From Hirsutella rhossiliensis (taxonomy: Eukaryota; Ascomycota; Sordariomycetes; Hypocreales; Ophiocordycipitaceae), in the NCBI RefSeq assembly GCF_020360975.1, contig NW_025408667.1, forward strand, positions 4,216,001 through 4,280,000: a DNA stretch of 64,000 nucleotides, written 5' to 3'. Both the position numbers and the translations under genes were made by a program. This document shows, piece by piece, positions 22,387-36,000 of the stretch. Each line of letters begins with the position of its first letter. Positions within the stretch are counted from its first letter, which is position 1. The notes beneath the pieces were generated by a model, which did no database searches, had not been told where the DNA came from, and saw only the letters and a program-made list of their open reading frames with translations.

Positions 22387-25300
22387 AGGTTATACGGAGG
22401 GCAAAAGTCTCCCACTCACCCAGCCTCTCGGCCTTGACTTGAGGACTGCCTGATGTCTGCCGGTCCCGCGAGTCCGCTGGAATCGCCAGCCCAGCGATGA
22501 CTTCTCTGATTCCATGGAGACCGGCTGATCATGGCCCGGCGCAGCAGACGACGTCTTCTTGCCGGCACGGGCTGCCGCCTCGGTGCTTTGCCAAGCCGCA
22601 GCGGGATCTACTCCCTGCCTCACTAACCAGCCACACACACAAAACAAGCAAACATCGTACCGTCAAGGGAAAGGGGCTAGCCCCGATCCGCAACTACGAC
22701 AGAGGTTTCTTCAGGAGTGCTATCTGCCACCGTTCTTGGATGGCTACCCCCCCCTTTTCTCTCCCAGCACGGCGGGTTTCCCGGCAGTCAGCGGTGTTAC
22801 GAGCATGACCTCGGCAACACGGTCGAGATTATCCAGCTCGTCTGGGAAGGCTGTGGCCGAGCCTACGCTGGGTGTGTTCAAGGCCGTGCATGCGTATGGA
22901 AGCGCAATACAGGAAGGGGGGGAGGGGGGACAGGGATTGAGGATTCGTGGCTACGTCGCCGTGGGGGGTGGATGCGATGGCGACGAGATGCCCCAGATTC
23001 TCTCTGAGGGAGGGCAAGATGCGCAGCAGTCAATCTAGGCCCTGTCTCGCTGCGTTGCGGCATCACGTCCGCGAGCTGCCGTCTTTGCTCCACAGGCTGG
23101 TTGAGGACAGCAGCTGGTTAAAGGGCACGCATGAAAGTGAACTTTTACACAGCCCATCCAATGGTAGCCCACATGGCCGGCCTACGTGCAGACTGCCCGC
23201 GTGCTTAGTCTGATCCGCCGTCCGTCATCATCTAATCGTCAGTCCCCTTTCGTGCCCTGGGCTAGTGAGCGGGGCTCAAACACAATCCCAAGTGAAAAAG
23301 ATTCACCAAACTCACAGAACCAGCTACGCTCAGCACTCCACGCAGCCCTGTCCTCAATAGGGGCGTTCGCTCTCAGCGGCCCTGAGGCCGTCCGAGTGTC
23401 CGTGCAGCTTCAGGGTAGGCGGAGAGCCCCGGCACGTCCAAGCGGGTCTCTCAAAGTCCATCGACCATCATCACGTTGATGAGACACTGATCGAGAGAGG
23501 AGAAACAGAGTAAACAAGGTAGACCATGCTCCGTCTGAGACGGTCGAGCACCTCCCCGCAGATCGATCCTCCGGGAGCTGTGGCTTTGACGTGACGGGCA
23601 AAGGGGAAAGAGGCGGCATGCATCCATCGACATAGCATCGCAACAGATGTGGAGAAGCCAGACCCAAGCCAAAGAATCCACGCGACGACTGTCCGAGGAT
23701 GCGTCCGTCGCTGATCGGTGGACTTTGGCCTGAAGCTGAACAAGGCAAAGGGTTTCTTGCTGAGCAGCAACGGCTTTCGTTCGCACATAAGGCAGGATCC
23801 GACAAAGCCTGCCGCCCTGGCCGAGAGTTAATAATCTGGATAGGCTCTGGTCTATCCTAAGCCGTCCCCCAGTCCGTCGGTGGCTCGATCGGGTTCGTCT
23901 GACCGCCGAAACACTACTACGCTGGCTGAGAGGCCCCGTCCCGGCGACGGGGCGGCAGTCCTGAACTCCGTCTCTCTCCCTCGACGCCGGCTGTTGGTGC
24001 CAGGCCGGGCAAGCAAGGGGCCCGATTTGGGGGTCTGAGCCCCGTTCCGCTACAAGACGAGGACGAGAGCTTGGCCGTACTAGTGCCGAGTGCACAGCTT
24101 CAAGGCGTCAATTGTGCATGCCTCTCACGTATCATAGAGGCAGGTCATCCTTCACTAGTCCAAGAAGGCGCCCAGCGATGGCGTCAGCAAGGGCGGCGAA
24201 TCGAGGCCCGCACGGCCGATGAGTGTTGGAGTTGAAGATGGTAAGGGGAGAGTCGAGCCCGGTAAGGGTAGGAGCGACATGTGCCACACTACAAGCACAC
24301 CGTCAGCTTCCCAGTCTGTTGGAGCGACAAGGGAGAAGAAAAGCAAAAATGAAAAAAAAAAGGGTCAAGAAGGGACTAGCAAATGCGCCATCGGCTCATG
24401 CGTGGCATTCAGGACGCTTTGCTTGTAGTTGACAGCAGAAGACCAAAAGGAGTCGACGGCGCTGCGCGGCGGTAGAAAGACAATGGGCATGCGGCCGTTG
24501 CCCGCAGCCCGTGGCGGGTGCTGATTGGCTAGGCGGGCTGATGTGGGTGCTGCGAGGCACAGACATGGCAGGGTCCTAGTCAGGGGTAAAAGGGAGCTTC
24601 TTTTTTCCTTTTCGTGTTCGCCCTTTTGGTGTGGCGGCCGGGGGAGCAAATGGTGGAGAAGACAGTCTAAGCGCACGAGCCGCACCGGAGTGGCAAAACC
24701 ATGAGGCTCCGGGGAACGATTGGCAGAGGCGGGTAGAGAGAGGAGGCCAATTCGGGCCGCCAAGTCGGAATCAGGCCGGTAGCCGCGCGCGGCCAACTGA
24801 GAGCAGTCGAGTCAGCCACTGCAGAGGCTGCGTTGCATAGGCAAGGGCTACCTCACCTCTGTTACTTGGTAGTTGGATTCTGCCATTGGCACAGACCTCG
24901 GCGCGACACAGGCGCCTGCAAGTGCCGCCGCTCGGTGTGTTCTCGCTGTCCGCTCGTGGCAGTGGTTCCCGGAATAGTCGTCTGGCTCTGCACTGCCTTG
25001 AGTGGCACGTAAACAAGCGTGTGTGCGAGGCCGCGGCCGAGTCCCGCCCTTTGCCAACCACATTGCTCAGCCGCAAGTCATGAGAGCTCCATTGCAGCGT
25101 CGTCGAGAGTCGCACCTTGGGTGTACCCAGGCGCTTGGCTCTTGCGCACGGGCTCTAGAGAAACAGTTGATCAACTTGCTCAGGACGAACATGGTCAGGG
25201 GCTTCGTCCACCAACCGGCTCTGCTGCATGACGACAGGGGCGCATTGGCGAGCGAGGCTACTGCAGGAACAGGGCGGGCCTCGACTCCTCTCTCGTCACC

Positions 25301-27092
25301 CACTCCGGGTTGTGCCAGTGGAAAAGGGGGGACCCATCGGAAGCCGGAGCCTGCCATGGTGGAGAAAGGTGAGAGGTGAGAGGTGAGGTTTTTTCCCTTC
25401 TTCCCTCCTCGGGCATGGAAGCTTTTGGAGAGCTGGCGAGGTACACCGGCGTATCGGCCACGTCTTTTTCAAGGGCAGCCAAGTGCCGAGCACCAGGCGG
25501 AGGGCCTACCCATTGTGCACGGAGATACTCTGGGATACTTGCCAGGTACCTACCCGCTTGCAGAAGTGAGCTCCTTCTCAGCGAGCAAGGCAGGCAAGCC
25601 CAGCGCCATTGTTGATGACGTGAGACCGTGCTTTCCTGTACTCGTACTGTACAGTACACCTTGTCCCCCGTATCGTCCGACCTCTGGCACAACAACAACT
25701 TCAGGCGAGAGCCCCCCCCTTTTTGTTTCTCTTGGAACCTTCGTCGTGCTATATATATACCTGCCACACGACCTTCTCAAGCACGGATTCCATCTGGGCG
25801 CGACCCAGAATTTCCATGTGTTCGAAACTGACAAGCAGCGCCAAGCGCGTCGCGTCAACCCCCATCGCCGGCCGACACGGCAGACCCCATGTTTCCGATG
25901 CAGTTGAGGCGGCGGCATCCACCCTCCCTTTTCGTCGCGTCCCAATGCCCCCGAGAAACGTTCTGCCGCATTCTCGACGCGAGATAGAGTTGCGCGGATC
26001 AGATGGACGGCACAGGGCGACGGTTGACATGACTGCCGCCTCCCTTTGCTACTGCACTAGACACTTCAATCCACAATCCACCCCCCCATACAGCGCAGTC
26101 CACGGGCTCATGCATGTACAATGCCGCAGACACGCTCCCACAACACGTGTGGGCAGAGTGCGTGGATGTGAGGCACGCAGTTCCAGACATGTCTCCTTGG
26201 CCTTTGGGCGCCGCATCATGCACAAACACGATTCAAGCAAAAGCACGTGCTGCACGAGTAAGGCATATCTCTGTCTTAGCCAAGAGAAGGCTTGGCTGAG
26301 AGGGCGAAGAGGTCAAGATGCATCACCGGATATGCAATGCGGCGTCAAAGGGGACAGACCCAGGCGATTTTTTTCACTGCGCAACATGCACAGCGTCTAT
26401 CAGCGATACGTGATGGCGCCGCGGCCCCCACCATCGTACCGCGCGTTGTACCTACGGGTTGTCGGAGTGGCGCCGGTGAGAAGAAGAGAGGGCCCAGGCT
26501 TAAAAAGCACAGTCGGAAGGCCGTCGAGGATCGGGATCGGGAACTTCTTGGGACCCTGCTTCAGAACTCACAGTCCACTGGGTGAAGCACCTCGGCCAAG
26601 TCACCGCTGTCGCGTGGACACCTGCTGCGGGCAGCTTGCCGGGTTTCTTGGGATATCCGGGGGATTGTCGGGAGGTGTTCCAGCTACAGCGCTACCTCAT
26701 CTCAGGCAGAAAGGCCTGATACCTCTGGGTACATTCATATCTGTAGCCGGAACCTCCAGACAAGCGCTGCAACTCGTGAGACGTGAGACCAAGTCCTTCG
26801 CCAGCGTCCTGTACTTGTAATGGGTAGCAAGGATCGCCAGTGCTCGACCGGCCCGGGATCCACCATGAGGCTGCCGCTTGTCTTGGGCCAAGCCAAAGCA
26901 TACGCGTGTACATGAATGCATAAGGCAAAAAGCCGACTCAGCCGTACTTTGCAGTCCAGAACTAAGGCAGCTAGCTGGTTGATGCAGGTCCAAGACACAA
27001 GAGGGGCCATTGTCCTGCTACGTTGAGGGCGAAGTCGTCCGTGGAGAAGTTCTCGCGCCTTGGCGCTCAGATCGCGCGGCGCACCCCAGGAG

Positions 27093-27095
<3 letters not shown>

Positions 27096-27122
<27 letters not shown>
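27096..27122. repeat. (CAG)9 microsatellite
   Basis: A perfect trinucleotide run lies in the non-coding region upstream of the homeobox gene. Confidence 0.9.
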
Positions 27123-27125
<3 letters not shown>

Positions 27126-29284
27126 CAGAGGACCGGCCGGCTGTACGGAGGGAGTACCGTACATACTTTCACATACTGTATCGCACTGCGCTGAGGTACA
27201 GTACGCCGGCCCATGGATCGATCCCCACAGCTACGTCGCCGAGACAGGCTCGAAGCGTCAGGGCCCAAACAGACGGACGCTTATGGGTTTTGCTTCTTCT
27301 CTCATGAAGCCAGAATGCAGCGAGACAGTCGGGTGGAATGGCTGCTCGGGCTAGACGCAGGTACCGTCAGGATTACAGGACAGACAGCAAGCCGCCGATG
27401 GAAAAGAAGGTCAGGTACCCGGATGCCGGGTGGGGGACTGGTGCGCCCCATATAATTTGTACGGCACATGTACGGAGTAACTATCTTGACTTTGCGCGCA
27501 CAGCATCCACCCGTCCGTCGTGGTTGGTCGAGGGCCGCCGACGGCCGGAAAGCCCACCGCAGCATCTCGGCCAGACAGGGCGTGCGCGGTCCCATCGGTA
27601 TGACGATGGACGATGGACGATGGCTACTCACAGACATGGTTCCCTCTCCCCTTGACGGTCGCTTCTCCCAGGCGCCGCCGACCGCCCTGGGTCCGCCCGC
27701 CGTGCGCGAAAAAAAAAGAGGGCTAATCGACTCCAGAATCACGGCACTCTCCCGCACGGCCGTTCAACTACGACAGGGGGAGAGAGGGGTGCCGTTTGAG
27801 CTGTCGCTCGCGGGAGACGCTTGCCATCAGGTACCCGCGCAGTACCGGGCGTACCGAGTAGCGGCGAGCATGTTGCACGGTGATGCGACACAGTGCAGAT
27901 ATCGGCAGAGCACACGGTAAATAGCGCTGCCCCGGAGCTGCGTGTGTGTGCCAGCCACGTTGGACCGACGCCGTATCGACCAAGGTGGGCAGCATCCATC
28001 ATCCTGTGCTGTAGCCCGGCATCGGCTGGCCTGGTACGGATACGTACAGTCGAAGAAAAGGAGGACCGACGATGCGCAGCTGTGGATCGACGTCCAAACC
28101 ATGAGACGGTGGCTAAGCCTCTCTCCCCTCGCACTAACAGCGGCATCCGTCTCATCCCGTCGCAGCCAGGAACCAAAGAGGTCTGTGGGCTGGGCCCGCC
28201 TGTCTGCACATACAGCTGCTGCACTGCGGTCACGCGTCAGCACTCGGTTGGCGAGGGGCCCAGGGTAGCCGGTACCTGTGCCCGCTGTTATGCTCCGCCA
28301 TTGCCACCTCTCCTCTCTGCTCTCTGCAGCGTCGTCGCATCCGTTCCGTCGCCGCCGACTGGGTCTGCACAGTACAGTCATATGTGAGCCACGGTCGATG
28401 ACATTGCGACCCCGAGACGAGGCCAGGCGCCTTGACAGAGACGTGCTCGTGCCGCGTCAGAAGCCCCGGCCGCCTTGGCCGGCTACAGGTACCGGATACC
28501 CGACCCCCGGCCCTGACAAGCTCCGGCGCGGCTTTCGAGTCTAGCATGCGGCGGGCGGTACTTTATCCACGAGCTATCGCACTTCCACGGGTACATGCAA
28601 GCATGCAGTGCCACACAGTACGCTTTACTGGTATGTGTACTGAGTACCACAACTCCTCCCTCCTGCAGGCAGCGTAACGCCGAAACGAACCGTGCTTGGT
28701 CTGGCGCCCGAGATGCACCTGGCACTGTTCCGTGTGACCCACCTCGAGGTAGATGCCTCGCTGCAGGTACCAGCAGGCCAGGTCTCTTTTTGACTTACAC
28801 GCGCCGACGAGCACGGCATCTGGCGGTCACCTATACCCGCTCCATTGACGGACTGGCACGCCATCCCTTGCTTTCCGTTCAAGGTGCGAGCCTGCGCGCA
28901 ACGTCATATCTGGGATGAAGCGTGCACGCAGCGGTTTCTTCTACAGCCGTGGACGGACAGCGTGGAGGGAGAGGGCGCATCGGCCAGTACAAAGTCTGGA
29001 GACTCTCGGACGCGTGAGCGAATAGTGCAGTACCTGTGGGATACGAGCCGTGAGCCCGCCGCGTCGCCCAGTCGTGGGTGCCGACAGGGGCAGCGTGGCT
29101 TGTAGTCGGCCAGTACCCCACCGGCCAAGGTCGACTCGAATCGACCATTCAGCGATGCAGCGGCGCGCAGTCGGCGGATGCAGGCCTGCGGGCGGCCACT
29201 GGGGCGCTGGGACCAGCCTGAGTCGCTGTTCTGACCACACACACACAGTCCCCGTGCTCCTCTCAGCGGCCCCCAGCGGCCCTC

Positions 29285-29480
29285 CTCTCTGGCCAGCCCG
29301 GGCCAAGCCCCTGTGCCCCCCCCCTCCTCCTGGGCTCTCCACCCCACCCCCCCTGGTTTCTCTCCATCCTCTCTTTTTCTTCTCTTCGCCTCCTCCATCA
29401 CCAATCCGTTCTTCTTCACCATCCTACTCCCCATCTCCTTCTTCCCCCCCCTTGCCCCGTTCCCTTTCCTTTCGAGTCAC
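29285..29480 (+). promoter_or_regulatory. Pyrimidine-rich tract before the homeobox gene
   Basis: Nearly pure C/T on the + strand with interspersed TTCTTC and CCCCTCC blocks, about 400-600 bp before the start codon. CT-rich tracts of this kind commonly precede transcription starts in filamentous fungi; the exact start is not determinable here. Confidence 0.45.
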
Positions 29481-29887
29481 TCTCTTATTCTTCCGCAGCC
29501 ATTTCGGTACCCGTCACTCTTTCCGGGTCCATTACATTCATTCGGCTGGAATCATCATCGACGACGCCCTCCAACGGCTCTGCGATTCCCACACCCCCCT
29601 TTTCCACTCGAGGACTCGGAAGCGACGCTCGTTCTGTCTGCACCACACAACCACATCCCCCAGGTTCACTGTCTACAACTCCCTGTCCCCTGCGCTCCGC
29701 TCATCGATATTTTTCCTTTCGCTCTTTCGCCCTCGGGCCCTCTCATCCAACCCGACTCGATCCTCGATCCCCTCGAGCTCCCGCCGCCCATCGCCGTACT
29801 TGCCTGGTCTGGGCCTGCTGATTGCGCTGGACACAGCCCCACGGCGACGGTTTGTTGTACGCGAGCGGCACTGGAAAGACGACGGCC

Positions 29888-31886
29888 ATGGCTACCGAGA
29901 TTGAGCATCCGCTGGCTCTGGGCCATGGGGCCCATGCTGTACACGCACCCTCCCACGACCACGGCGCCGACGCGACGCCCACGTCTGCCACAGCCTCGAC
30001 GCCCAACAAGCAATCACCAACGCACTCCACATCCAGCGCCGGCGGCCAATCGTGCAACTCGAAGCGGCCCCCTCGCAAGAGCACCCTGACGCAGCAGCAG
30101 AAGAACCAGAAGAGACAGCGGGCGACGCAGGACCAGCTCACGATTCTCGAGCTCGAGTTCAACAAGAACCCAACCCCGACCGCCAACGTCAGGGACAAGA
30201 TTGCCGAGGAGATCAACATGACGGAGAGATCTGTGCAGATCTGGTTCCAGAACAGGTACAACCACCCCTGAACGTCGCCGCGACTCGGGCGACTTCCTCT
30301 CGAATATACACTAATCTCATTTCCTTCATGACAGACGCGCCAAGATTAAGTTGCTGGCCAAGAAGAGTCTGGAAACGGGCGAAGACATTGACTCCATACC
30401 CGAGTCGATGCGCGCCTACCTGGCTATGCAGGCAATGGAGTCTGGCAAGGGCCTGGGAGGCAGCTATCTGGGCCGCACGGGGCTCTTGCCCTTTGGCCAC
30501 GGCGGCATGCTCCTCAGCGGCGACCAGGGCGCCCATGGCAAAGTTTGTGAGTCGTGACTCGGCTGTTGGCTGCCTGGCACTGAGCTAACTGTTGCCCAAT
30601 CAGTGATCCATCATCTTACCTGCCGGTCCCTCAGCGTCGGGAAATGGACTCGGGTGGGCCAGAACACGATGGACCTCATCATCTTTTACTCGCCCGACAA
30701 GTGCACCATGACATACTACATCAACAACGAGCAGGCCGGATACAAGATCGAGTATCCCTTTTCGTACATCAAGAGCATCTGGCTCCAGAACGGCGATGAC
30801 GACCAGAACAAGCTCGGCGGCATCGTCATCGAGCTCAACCACCCGCCCAACTTCTTCATGGACTCGTCGCCAGCCACAAACGGCTTCATCCAAGTCGGCG
30901 ACTTCACCGAGGACATGCAGGCCACCCACTGCATGATCCACCACCTTGGCGGCAACCCCAAGGTGCTGACCAACCAGCTGGCCAAGCTGGTCTCGCTCGA
31001 GTCCTTCATGAACCGCCACAACCCCCACCAGTATGGTGAACATTCCGGACTACCAGCGTCGGCCCCGGTCTCACCCACGGCACGGCCGTCGTCGCAGCCC
31101 AACTTTGCCCAGCAGCCCACGGGCATGCTGCAGGAACCTTGGGGGATCAACCAGATGCACTCGGGCATGCGCCCGCCGCACGGGCACAAGAGGCAGCGCA
31201 GCCGATCGGTGCCGGGTCCCATTGACTTCGCCATGTTCCAGAACCACTCGATGCCGTCGTTTTACATCCAACCGCCGGGCGAAATGGGCCCTCCCCAGCA
31301 CACGACGCCCCTCTACGCCCCCGTCCCGCAGCAGCCGGCAAGCGGGATGCCCACCAATCTTCGCATCGACACGCAGGCGGGGTTCGGGCTGGAGATGCGA
31401 CAGTATCCCATGTCGGCAACGACGGCGTCCCCGTCCGAGTTCCCACCGAGCCCCGGATACTTTACGCAGGGCCCCGAGGGCGGCGCGATGCACGGCTCCA
31501 ACCTCAACACGCCGTATGGCGGCGCCTTCTTGTCGCCTATGATGAACGCGGAGACCAATGTCCCCGCTGCAGTCTCGCCCCTTCCGTTCAATGGGCCGAC
31601 GGAGCCGTCAATTGTGGAACAGTCGCCGCCAATGTCGATGATGGGTCGGCCAGGCTCTGCCGAGATGTATGCAGGCCACGAGGCGTCATCGTACGCGGTA
31701 TCGGAAGACGGGGCCAGCCTCAACGAAATGTACTCAAAACACACCATCAACCTGCCAATGCACACTCCCTCTCCAGGCGCCTTCGGCCAGCCTCAACACG
31801 GGGACCTCGACATGGACCAGCTGGTGCAGTTTGACGCCGTCGACGCGTCGAGCCTGTCGCCCGAGACCAAGCCGCCCATGTCGTAG
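29888..31886 (+). CDS. htf1: Homeobox transcription factor, Htf1-like
   Basis: Three exons: 29888-30255, 30335-30546 and 30604-31886, 620 residues. The start ATG at 29888 follows GGCC. The homeodomain spans about residues 74-132, from [17 protein letters not shown] to WFQNRRAK; the first intron falls inside the Arg codon of WFQNR. Downstream is a conserved region with [36 protein letters not shown] and SIWLQ. I associate this post-homeodomain region with the Htf1 (conidiation-specific homeobox) group of Sordariomycetes. The rest is Pro/Ser/Met-rich and probably a transactivation region, with [11 protein letters not shown], a motif seen in this protein group, near 31190. Family role: nuclear DNA-binding regulator; Htf1 orthologues control conidiophore/phialide development. 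The very long upstream region fits a developmentally controlled gene. Homeobox identity is firm; the Htf1 orthology is likely, not proven. Confidence 0.9.
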
Positions 31887-33044
31887 CGGCGTCTGGCCAC
31901 GACGCCGGGGTGCCAACTGCCACCGGTTGAGCGAGCGTGGAGGCCGTCGACGCGGCGGCCGAAGAAGAGGTCCCTGGAGACTGATGCACTGAAGGCGTTT
32001 TTCTGCGGTTTGTGGCAGCTGATACCATGGGAAGTTTGGGTTTTTCTTTGTTGTTGGGTGTCGGGGTCGCTCAGTCTCGTCGGGCAACACTGCTCGCGTC
32101 AAGGTCGACGACCCTCCTTCCCCCCTACTGGCCTGCAGCGGCCATGATGATTTAGCATGACGATTTCTCTCTACGACATCGGTCATGCCTGTCCGGTACA
32201 ACGACGGTACATTATTTGGCTTTTGCGCGTGGCCTACTCTGGAGGCGGAAGACCATGGCTTGCCGCTGGCGACAGTCTCATTCCGGTAGCCTGTCTGGGC
32301 TCACTCCTGTGTTTCCGGGCCTGTTCCTTTCTGTTCATTGTTGGTTTCGTTTCCCTCGTCGTTTGTCTGGCGCTCGGCAAGGCCTGGGAAGGCATAATTC
32401 TTCCGAAGCATAATTCGAGTAATAGGGCGACGCCTCCCCCGTTCCTTTTGGGTTTCATTTCTTGTCTCATGTACTGCGCGGTTTTACGTTTGAGGGCAGG
32501 CTGAGGGATGAGCCCGGGAGGCTCAGACGAGACTCGAGAGGTTGTTTGGGGATGGAAAATGTAAAGTGTATGATGAAGCGGAATGGAATCTCTAGGCTGT
32601 ACAGTACTCTGCCTAGCGGGCCATGACTGGAAATGAAATGGTTCCGAGGCAAGTATTCGAGTAATGGGACATGGTGAAACACCACGAGTAGAACCACGAG
32701 TATTAGAACTGACTCTGTTTTTGTCGACGATGACGGGGGTTTTTGTTTCCCACTACCCCCCCGGGCCTGCGCCTCCCCCACTCTGGTTCCCTACCCTCCG
32801 CTCGACCCGGGGGCAAGGAACCGAGCCAAGACAACATTCCTCATCCAGCCCATTGTTCTTCATCACTGGCGCGGATCGCCGTCTGGACACGCAGGCCCTC
32901 TGATCGCGCCGCGCGCCTTTGCCTACGGGGGAGGAGGAGAAACAAAGTATTATGACGACGGTGCGATAGAGAGCTGCGCGGGCGATTCTCGTCTCGTCTT
33001 GTTTCGACAGCAAAGACGCCATTCCCAATGTCCAGTCGCGGGCG
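31887..33044. other. Spacer between homeobox and flippase genes
   Basis: About 1.15 kb with the homeobox 3' UTR and flippase promoter. Short open frames such as 32157-32504 are hydrophobic by chance composition and unsupported. Confidence 0.5.
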
Positions 33045-36000
33045 ATGACACTGAGCCGCAGCAGCAGCAGCAGCAGCAGCAGCAGCGGCAGCCATGTTGC
33101 GCCGCGCCGATCGCGAGATGGGCCGACAGCAGCAGGGCCGACAGCAGCAGGGCCGACAGCAGCAGCGCAGCTGGCCGACTCGCGTCTTGGGGCGCCGCCA
33201 CAGCAATCGTCGTCGCCGGCGCGCAGTCAAGGTCGTCGTCGACGTGCCAGTGCTCGCACCGCCGACGTCAAGGCATCGGCTTCGGATCGAGTCAAGTCGG
33301 CCCTCCATCAGGCCGTGTCTCTGGATCGGGAGGCGCCGAGGGGAGACAAAAGAGGCACGAAGCGCATCCGCATCATAGCCCCCCTCGTCGCGCTGTACCG
33401 CAGATGCATCGTCGAGGGCCTCTTTCGCCTCAAGACTCTTCCGCCTACCAAGAATGGACGCCACATCCCCCTCAACCCTCGTCCCGGCCCCGAGTCCAAC
33501 GGCGGCCTGGTTGACGAGCGCACCGACAAGCCCTACGTCAGCAACTTCATCCGGTCCAGCCGGTACACCCCCTACGACTTCTTGCCCAAGCAGCTACTCT
33601 TCCAGTTCAGCAAGCTCGGCAACTTTTACTTTCTCGTCATGGGCATCCTGCAGATGGTTCCCGGATTGAGCACCGTCGGGCGCTGGACGACCGTCGTGCC
33701 TCTCAGCATTTTTGTCGCCTTTAGCATGGCCAAGGAAGGCTTGGACGACTACAGGCGTTATCAACTCGACAAGGCAGAGAATCGGAGCCAAGCATGGGTC
33801 TTGGCCAGCGACATCCAGAGACGGCAAGGGAAAGCCATGGCCGGCACGGGGACAGCTGCCAAGCAAACCGACCAGAGTCCCGACTGGCTCTCCGTGCAGT
33901 GGCAGGACGTCCGAGTCGGCGACGTGGTGCGACTTTGCCGTGATCAGGCCGTGCCCGCCGACATGGTTCTGCTGCACGCCTCGGGCCCCAACGGCGTCGC
34001 CTACATCGAAACCATGGCGCTTGACGGCGAGACCAACCTCAAGAGCAAGCAGGCGTGCCCACTGCTGGCCGAGAGATGCGCCACCGTCGACGGCATCAAG
34101 TCGACCGTCGCTACCGTGATCTCCGAAGACCCCAACCCGGACCTGTACAGCTACGACGCCAAGGTCGTCGCCGACGGCCAGGCGCTGCCGCTCGCGCTCG
34201 CCAACATGGTGTACCGCGGATCGACGCTGCGAAACACGGCCCAGGCCGTCGGGCTCGTCGTCAACTCAGGCGAAGAGTGCAAGATCCGCATCAACGCCCA
34301 CAAGCACGTCGGCGCCAAGAAGCCCGCCATGCAATCCATCATCAACAAGATGGTGCTTTTCCAGATCGTCATTGTCTGCGCGCTGGCTGGCGGGTTGACG
34401 GCCGGCTACTACCTATGGGACGGCGCCGTGGAGAAGCACTCCTTTTACCTCGTCCACCCCGGCTCGTACGACGCCAGCGTCTCCTTCAGGGAGGTCTTTT
34501 TCGGCTACCTCATCATGTTCAACACGCTCATCCCCCTCTCCCTGTACATTAGCATGGAGATTGTCAAGCTCGGGCAGCTGGTCCTGATGCAGGATGTGCA
34601 CATGTACGACCCGGTGACGGACACGCCCATGGTCGCCAACACGACCACCATTCTCGAGAACCTGGGCCAGGTCACCCACGTCTTCTCGGACAAGACGGGC
34701 ACCCTGACGGAGAATCTGATGCGCTTCCGGAAGCTGAGTGTTGCTGGCGTTGCCTGCTTCCACGACATGGATGTGCAAGGGGATGAGCAGGCCAGGTCCA
34801 ACAAGGTGGAAGCTGTGCAGAAGCGCGCCGAAGGCAAGGGGAGGTCAACAGTGGTCGTGCCCCAAGAAAAGACCATTGACAAGGACGGCGAGCCAGGTTC
34901 CGATGTCGGGGGCTTACCCGCGATGGCGTCCTCTGTTCGAAGAAGCCCCGCTGGTCCGGGTGAACAGGCTGAGATGAAGACGGAGGCGCTGCTGGACTAC
35001 ATCCGGCAAAGGCCAAACACGACATTTTCACGCAAGGCCCGGCACCTGTTGCTGTGCATCGCCCTGTGTCACACTTGTCTACCCGAGGCCAAGGACGGCG
35101 GAGGGATTGAGTTTCAGGCTGCTTCTCCCGACGAGCTCGCCCTAGTCGAGGCTGCCCGCGACCTCGGCCTCGTGCTCGTCGACCGTCCCGCCCAGTCGAT
35201 AACGCTGCAGATTCGCGACGCCGAGGGTGGCCCGCAGCTCGAGACGTACCAGGTGCTCGACGTCATCGACTTTAGCAGCCGGCGGAAACGCATGTCCGTC
35301 ATCGTCAGGACGCCCGACGGCCGCATCTGCGTCATCTGCAAGGGAGCCGACAACGTCATCATGTCGAGGCTCAAGCTGAGCCACCTGGCGGAGCAGAAGG
35401 CGAGAGACATTGGACGCCGTGCCAGCCTGCGCAAGACGTTTGAGCAGGACAAGGCGATGCGCCGCATGAGCGAGCAGGCCAGCGCGTGGGGGACGCCGCG
35501 GACCAGTTTCGCCCTCGGGCGTGCCGAGACGGGCGACCAGCTCGAGGGTCTTCGACGCAGCTTCGGAAGGCAGTCGACGGATTTTGCGAGGCATTCTCTG
35601 TCCGAGGGCGTCGCGTCGTGGGCCATCAACAGGAGGCAGAGGGCGACGGAGGAGGCGGCGTCGCCTCGGGCCTCGGCCAATCTCCTGCGCAGCCCGAGGC
35701 CGAGCCTCAGCCGCGTGCCGTCGGTGGACGGCATGGACTGCGGCGGAGTCGTCGATGCGGTGGCGGCCAACGAAGCCGTCGTTTTCGAAAAGTGCTTCCA
35801 GCACGTCGATGACTTTGCGTGCGAGGGCCTGCGGACGTTGCTTTACGCGTATCGCTACGTCGACGAGGAGACGTACGCGCGGTGGAAGCAGCTGTACCGG
35901 GAGGCGGAGACGAGCCTGGTGGACCGCCAGAGGCTCATCGAGGAGGCGGGCGAGCAGATTGAGACCAAGCTTGAGCTCGCGGGAGCGACGGCCATCGAAG

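Larger units (their letters stand above)
22387..29887. other. 7.5-kb gene-free region upstream of the homeobox gene
   Basis: I could not support any coding gene. Open frames of up to 365 codons (25723-26820) have scattered, motif-free composition and start at non-ATG codons or overlap equally long frames on other strands. The region holds many GTAC-centred motifs between about 25637 and 28660, a (CAG)9 tract at 27096-27122, and a pyrimidine-rich tract at about 29285-29480. It most likely combines a large promoter with a long 5' leader for the homeobox gene; non-coding transcripts cannot be excluded. Confidence 0.55.

Noticed and set aside
25723..26820. 365-codon plus-strand frame in the large spacer
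   Set aside because: Begins at a non-ATG codon in a GTAC-rich non-coding stretch, has no domain, hydrophobic pattern or homology I recognise, and overlaps other equally long frames.
29050..30089. Pro/Ser/Phe-rich frames overlapping the homeobox leader
   Set aside because: They arise from the pyrimidine-rich tract and continue antithetically into the homeobox coding region in another frame.
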